Positions 60,465 through 64,000 of a DNA stretch of 64,000 nt are shown here, piece after piece. The position numbers were made by a program, and so were the translations under genes. The DNA is taken from positions 1-64,000 of the forward strand of contig JBCCHJ010000007.1 of assembly GCA_039028795.1 (NCBI GenBank), read 5' to 3'. This DNA comes from Thermohalobaculum sp039028795. Its GTDB lineage: Bacteria; Pseudomonadota; Alphaproteobacteria; Rhodobacterales; Rhodobacteraceae. Every line of letters begins with the position of its first letter. The stretch's first letter is position 1. A model generated the notes under the pieces. It saw nothing but the letters and a program-made list of their open reading frames with translations. It made no database searches and was not told the origin of the DNA.

Positions 60465-60887
60465 ATGGCCGTGTCACGCACGCTGTCGATTATTAAGCCT
60501 GACGCCACAAACCGCAACCTCACAGGCAAGATCAATGCGAAATTCGAAGACGCCGGTCTGCGGATTGTCGCGCAGAAGCGCATTCATCTGACGAATGCGC
60601 AGGCGGGCGCGTTCTATGCCGAACATGCAGAGCGCCCATTCTATGGCGAGCTTTGCGAGTTCATGTGCTCGGCCCCGGTCGTTGTCCAGGTGCTGGAAGG
60701 CGAAGACGCCATCACCGCGAACCGCACGATCATGGGCGCCACCGATCCGGCGGAAGCCGACGCCGGCACCATCCGCAAAGAGTTCGCCAATTCCAAGGGC
60801 GAAAACTCGGTGCATGGATCGGATTCCCCGGAAAGCGCGGCGCGTGAGATCGCCTTCTTCTTTTCCGGTTTAGAACTGGTCGGTTAA
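60465..60887 (+). CDS. ndk: Nucleoside diphosphate kinase
   Basis: A 140-residue enzyme that balances nucleoside triphosphates. The sequence MAVSRTLSIIKPDATNRNL is the family start, FYGELCEFMCSAPVVVQVLEG the core, IMGATDPAEADAGTIRKEFA binds the nucleotide, and the phosphohistidine lies in NSVHGSDSPESAAREI. TAAGGAG precedes the ATG. The open frame upstream to 60072 is antisense to the DinB-like gene. A strong terminator follows. Confidence 0.96.
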   Translation: MAVSRTLSIIKPDATNRNLTGKINAKFEDAGLRIVAQKRIHLTNAQAGAFYAEHAERPFYGELCEFMCSAPVVVQVLEGEDAITANRTIMGATDPAEADAGTIRKEFANSKGENSVHGSDSPESAAREIAFFFSGLELVG

Positions 60888-60910
60888 GCACCTCGACATA
60901 TCGCCATGCA

Positions 60911-60942
60911 ACGGGGCCCGCGCGGCCCCGTTTTGCTTTTTG
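60911..60942 (+). terminator. Rho-independent terminator of ndk
   Basis: ACGGGGCC (60911-60918) pairs perfectly with GGCCCCGT (60924-60931) around CGCGC and is followed by TTTGCTTTTT, 24 bases after the stop codon. The stem includes six G:C pairs. Confidence 0.92.
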
Positions 60943-61022
60943 CCCGTTTGCCTGCCTCGCTTGCGCGATCTTGACTTTCGCGAGAGAATTGCCGTGTTGC
61001 GTACAAAATAATGGGGATTTCA

Positions 61023-61880
61023 ATGTATCGGAACTTTTTCGCGGCTGTGACCGCATTGACCATAGCGGCTGGACCTGCCATTGCCGCTGAAGTGTCCATC
61101 GGATCTTTGGCTAAAAAGCACCCAAGTGTTCTGGAAGGCGTGGACCTGACGGTCGAGAACGGCACAGTCATGACCCTTGTGGGCGAGTCCGGTGCAGGAA
61201 AGAGCACCGTGCTGACATGCATCGGTCGCTATCTGCAGCCGGATTCTGGCGCGGCGATTGTCACGTCACCGGGTCGGGGCACGGCAGTGTTCAATTTCGC
61301 GGCCAAGGATATCTTCGTAGACGATCGGGGGGCGATGCGGAGCCTGCGCGAGGAAATGAAACGCGCCGGTGGCCTGACCGCGGCGAACACCGGGGCCGAC
61401 ACCGGCAAGAAGGCCTGGACCGGTGACAAGGAGGTCGACGCCCAGATCAACCGTATGCCTGCGGCGATGCGGTCTTCGATTGCCCAGCGGATGAAGGGCA
61501 TGCCCCGGGCGCAGCAGTTGCAGATGCTCAAACTACTGGGCGCGCAGGTTGGCATGGCGCAAGAGAACAGCACGGCGGAAGGTGTGCCGACCGGCAAGAC
61601 CAAAAATGCTGGCAAGGGTGATTGGCCGTCGGAACAGATCCGCTTTGAAGATGCCGATGTCTATGTCACCGATCCCGCGAATGTGCCGGATGGCGATGCG
61701 GCCGTGGCCTGTTTGAAGGCGCTTTCAGCCTTGCATGCCGATGTGGTGCGGGGCTTTGGCATGAACCATTCAATCTTCCAGGTCGGACGGCACGGCCTGC
61801 CGACACAGATCATCGCCAAGAACGGCGAGGTGATGTCGCTGGAGGGTGTCGTGTCGAAGAAGATCGACCTGTCCTACTAA
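61023..61880 (+). CDS. Exported protein of unknown function with an ABC-ATPase-like Walker A segment
   Basis: The 285-residue product starts with a clear signal peptide (MYRNFFAAVTALTIAAGPAIA). Residues about 36-76 then read like the start of an ABC ATPase: PSVLEGVDLTVENG, TLVGESGAGKSTVLT with a perfect Walker A GESGAGKS(T) at 54-62, and LQPDSG. After that no Q-loop, LSGGQ signature, Walker B or switch His is found. The next part is charged and helical (GAMRSLREEMKRAGG, QINRMPAAMRSSIAQRMKGMPRAQQLQMLKLLG), and the C-terminal 80 residues are a separate domain of no known family (RFEDADVYVTDPANVPDG; FGMNHSIFQVGRHGLP). A soluble periplasmic P-loop would be unusual. The start at 61023 follows GGGGATTTCA; 61011 is an alternative. 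No frameshift is evident. Confidence 0.65.
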   Translation: MYRNFFAAVTALTIAAGPAIAAEVSIGSLAKKHPSVLEGVDLTVENGTVMTLVGESGAGKSTVLTCIGRYLQPDSGAAIVTSPGRGTAVFNFAAKDIFVDDRGAMRSLREEMKRAGGLTAANTGADTGKKAWTGDKEVDAQINRMPAAMRSSIAQRMKGMPRAQQLQMLKLLGAQVGMAQENSTAEGVPTGKTKNAGKGDWPSEQIRFEDADVYVTDPANVPDGDAAVACLKALSALHADVVRGFGMNHSIFQVGRHGLPTQIIAKNGEVMSLEGVVSKKIDLSY

Positions 61881-61978
61881 GGTCTGCGCCCAGCGGTATC
61901 GGAGGGGTTTGGCGGTTGTGCCCGCGTAGGCGTGGGCCTATGTTTTCGTCCTGATCTCCATTTGAGAGGAACCCTCCG

Positions 61979-62797
61979 ATGCCTGAAGTCGAATGGCAAC
62001 GCCTGAAGGCGCAGGACTTGCGCGCCCTGGCGGAACAGAACGCCGTGGTGATCCTGCCGATTGCCTCGATCGAACAACACGGGCCGCATCTGCCGGTGAT
62101 GACGGACACAAGGCTGGGCCACGAGGTTGCGGTGCGCGCGGCACGCAAGGCTTATTCAGCGCGCCCGACAGTCGTGACCCCGGTGGTCTGGTCGGGCCTT
62201 TCGGAACACCACATGCCGTTCGGGGGGACGCTGATCCTATCCCACGAAACCTTTCGGCGGGTGATCCGGGATCTTGTGGAATGCCTGGTCCGGCATGGGT
62301 TCCGCGATATCCTGATCTCGAATTCCCATGGCGGGAACGTCGTTGCCATGCAGCAGATCTGCGATGAACTGGCGCCTGAACTGCCGGTTACCCTGGTTGC
62401 CACGACCTATCCCAGCGAGGCAGGCGCCCCGTTCCGCGAAATCCTAGAGGATCAGGAAAACATCCAGCATGCCTGCGAGGCTGAGACCTCGATGATGATG
62501 GTCGCTGAACCTGACCTGGTCGACGACAGCGATCTTGCCAGTCTGGCCAGTGAGGGCGGCGCGAATTTTCTGAAGGCTGGCCAGGGGTCTTACCGGTGGC
62601 GGCCCTTCACCTCGAAGACCAGCAACGGCATTTCGGGCGACCCGGCAAAGTCGACGCCTGCGAAGGGCGAAAAACTGTTGGATATCGCCGCCGAGGCCAT
62701 TGCCCGGTTGATCACGGACCCTGACACCTGGGCGCCCGCCGGGGATATGCGCGGCGACAGTCTGGCCGGGGTTGCTTTTAGGGATCGAACTTCATGA
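61979..62797 (+). CDS. Creatininase-family amidohydrolase
   Basis: The 272-residue product has metal and catalytic motifs of the creatininase/FAPy-deformylase family: ILPIASIEQHGPHLPVMTDTRLG (Glu, His, Asp), SEHHMPFGGTLILSHETF, SNSHGGNVVAMQ, and EAETSMMM. Members hydrolyse cyclic or formylated amides with a binuclear metal; the substrate is not readable. A leader with GAGAGGAACC precedes the ATG. It overlaps the next gene by four bases (ATGA). Confidence 0.88.
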   Translation: MPEVEWQRLKAQDLRALAEQNAVVILPIASIEQHGPHLPVMTDTRLGHEVAVRAARKAYSARPTVVTPVVWSGLSEHHMPFGGTLILSHETFRRVIRDLVECLVRHGFRDILISNSHGGNVVAMQQICDELAPELPVTLVATTYPSEAGAPFREILEDQENIQHACEAETSMMMVAEPDLVDDSDLASLASEGGANFLKAGQGSYRWRPFTSKTSNGISGDPAKSTPAKGEKLLDIAAEAIARLITDPDTWAPAGDMRGDSLAGVAFRDRTS

Positions 62798-64000
62798 ACC
62801 AAGCCTACGAAGACCTGCTGGCCCATCAAAAGCAGACGATGGCCCTGGGCCGCATTGGCGGTCTGATGTCGTGGGATCAGGAAGTTATGATGCCCCGGAA
62901 AGGCGCGGACAGCCGGGCCGAACAGTCCGGCGCCCTGAGCGCCGTCATGCATGACCGGAGAACCGACCCCAGGATCGGCGACTGGCTGGATGCAATCCCA
63001 ACGGAAGGCCTGACGCCGACGGCGGCGGCGAATATCCGATTGATCCGGCGCAGCTATGATCGCACGTGTTTGATCCCGAAAGCGCTTGCGGAAGAGACAG
63101 CCAAGGTTACCACCAAAGCGCAGATCACCTGGGCCGAGGCCCGGGCGACGAACGATGTGGCCGCCTTCGCCCCGACATTGCGCCATGTGATCGACCTGAC
63201 CCGGCAATATGCCGATTGTCTGAAGGCCAATGGCAGCCGGTATGACGCCCTGCTGGATGACTATGAACCCGGCGCAACCGAGGCCGGCATTGCCGGGATC
63301 TTCGATCGTTTGCGGGTGGGCTTGGTGGACTTGAAGACCCGGATCTCTGACTCTGAGCACAGTCCGCCAAAGGCAACCGGCGATTTCACGGAAGACGCGC
63401 AGATGGCGCTGGCCCGGGACCTGGCCGGGGCCTTCACCTATGATTGGCAGGCCGGGCGCTTGGACCTGAGCGTCCACCCTTTCTCCTCCGGCACCCGCGG
63501 GGATGCCCGGATCACCACCCGCGTCGATCCCCAGAACCCTTTCGATTGCCTCTATTCGACGATCCACGAAACCGGGCATGCGCTTTACGAGCAAGGCGTC
63601 GCACCCGATCTGGATTGGCAACCTGCGGGACAATCCGTGTCGATGGGCGTGCACGAGTCCCAGTCCCGGTTCTGCGAAAATCAGATCGGACGGTCCGCGC
63701 CCTTTGCCGAGTTTCTGTGGCCGAAGTTCCAGGAAGCGTTTGGGAATGCCGGACTGGGTTCGGCCGATGATCTCTACCGTGCCACCAACCGGGTTGCGCC
63801 GGGCTTCATCCGAACCGAGGCAGATGAGGTGCACTATAACCTGCACATCATGCTGCGCTTTGACCTTGAACGCGCGCTTATTGGGGACGATTTGCAGGTC
63901 GATGATTTGGAGGCCGCCTGGAACGAGCGGTTCGAAACCGATTTCGGCGTTGCCGTGCCAGATCCCGCCCGGGGAATGTTGCAGGATGTGCACTGGTCCT
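62794..64000 (+). CDS. M32 carboxypeptidase (thermostable carboxypeptidase Taq family), 3' end beyond window
   Basis: 402 codons are visible from ATG 62794, in the ATGA overlap with the creatininase gene; the gene continues past the edge. MNQAYEDLLAHQKQTM begins the family, with GLMSWDQEVMMP close after; the zinc motif is STIHETGHALYEQG (His-Glu-x2-His), followed by QSVSMGVHESQSRFCENQIGRS, and VHYNLHIMLRFDLERALI with the third region of the active site. M32 enzymes remove C-terminal residues in the cytoplasm. Family length is about 490 residues, so roughly 90 are missing. Confidence 0.92.
   Translation, partial: MNQAYEDLLAHQKQTMALGRIGGLMSWDQEVMMPRKGADSRAEQSGALSAVMHDRRTDPRIGDWLDAIPTEGLTPTAAANIRLIRRSYDRTCLIPKALAEETAKVTTKAQITWAEARATNDVAAFAPTLRHVIDLTRQYADCLKANGSRYDALLDDYEPGATEAGIAGIFDRLRVGLVDLKTRISDSEHSPPKATGDFTEDAQMALARDLAGAFTYDWQAGRLDLSVHPFSSGTRGDARITTRVDPQNPFDCLYSTIHETGHALYEQGVAPDLDWQPAGQSVSMGVHESQSRFCENQIGRSAPFAEFLWPKFQEAFGNAGLGSADDLYRATNRVAPGFIRTEADEVHYNLHIMLRFDLERALIGDDLQVDDLEAAWNERFETDFGVAVPDPARGMLQDVHWS

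Noticed and set aside
62590..63993. Minus-strand open frame of 467 codons
   Set aside because: Shadow of the creatininase and M32 carboxypeptidase genes; the M32 frame shows HETGH and other conserved motifs.
1..64000. tRNA, rRNA, CRISPR array, prophage or toxin-antitoxin system
   Set aside because: None of the expected cloverleaf arms, regularly spaced repeats, integrases or toxin pairs was recognised on either strand by reading; a tRNAscan or CRISPR search was not possible.

Overview
Positions ~1640-64000 read as one chromosome segment of a GC-rich alphaproteobacterium of the Rhodobacteraceae (Roseobacter-like). The grounds are the mdh-sucC-sucD-sucA-sucB-lpd TCA block with an Mcl2-like CitE protein next to it, a glxB-glxC-glxD plus type III glutamine synthetase locus, a non-pyrrolysine MttB-family gene, a DUF1127 protein, and the order rsfS-rlmH...gpmI-envC-ctpA-rppH. 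The first ~1.63 kb does not fit. It is AT-rich and carries a Bacteroidetes-type murA preceded by the C-terminal tail of a DUF4290-like protein, the usual Bacteroidetes order. The change is abrupt, at about 1632-1640 on GCATGCATGC, and cuts the next gene at its N-terminus. An assembly or library chimera is the simplest reading.

Layout. 1.6-7.0 kb: truncated sugar-phosphate isomerase, MttB-like methyltransferase, a glutamine synthetase-like ligase and an exported Sel1-repeat protein. 7.5-11.4 kb: three exported proteins (caspase-like lipoprotein, AGE-epimerase-like protein, pseudoazurin-like cupredoxin). 11.4-24.9 kb: catabolic enzymes (flavin monooxygenase, E1 alpha/beta of a 2-oxo-acid dehydrogenase, acyl-CoA ligase, an epimerase/methyltransferase pair, an orphan CoxL-type molybdoenzyme subunit, EamA transporter, amidase, CaiB-type CoA-transferase). 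25-33 kb: nitrogen locus (glnT/gmaS-like, glxD, glxC, glxB, XRE-cupin regulator, FMN reductase), interrupted by two tandem copies of an overlapping two-gene roadblock-like module, each with its own terminator, and by an opposite-strand DUF1127 gene. 33-44.6 kb: TCA operon on the minus strand with three small non-TCA genes inserted. 44.8-64 kb: GDSL autotransporter, Mcl2-like thioesterase/lyase, ribosome-related genes (rsfS apparently starting at CTG), a coiled-coil membrane protein paired with a ClpP-like exported protein, glycolysis and cell-wall genes, oxidoreductases, ndk, an exported protein carrying an ABC-type Walker A motif, a creatininase-family hydrolase and an M32 carboxypeptidase that runs off the end.

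How the genes work together. The TCA block should supply 2-oxoglutarate-to-oxaloacetate flux. The glx/glnT locus probably moves glutamine or methylamine nitrogen under the PuuR-like regulator. The 1.6-6 kb and 11-25 kb blocks look like substrate catabolism feeding CoA esters and one-carbon units.

The most unusual points are the duplicated roadblock module inside the nitrogen locus, the exported P-loop protein (61.0-61.9 kb), a family of intergenic two-hairpin repeats whose first stem covaries between copies, the CTG start of rsfS, and the chimeric left end. No tRNA, rRNA, CRISPR array, IS element or prophage was recognised.
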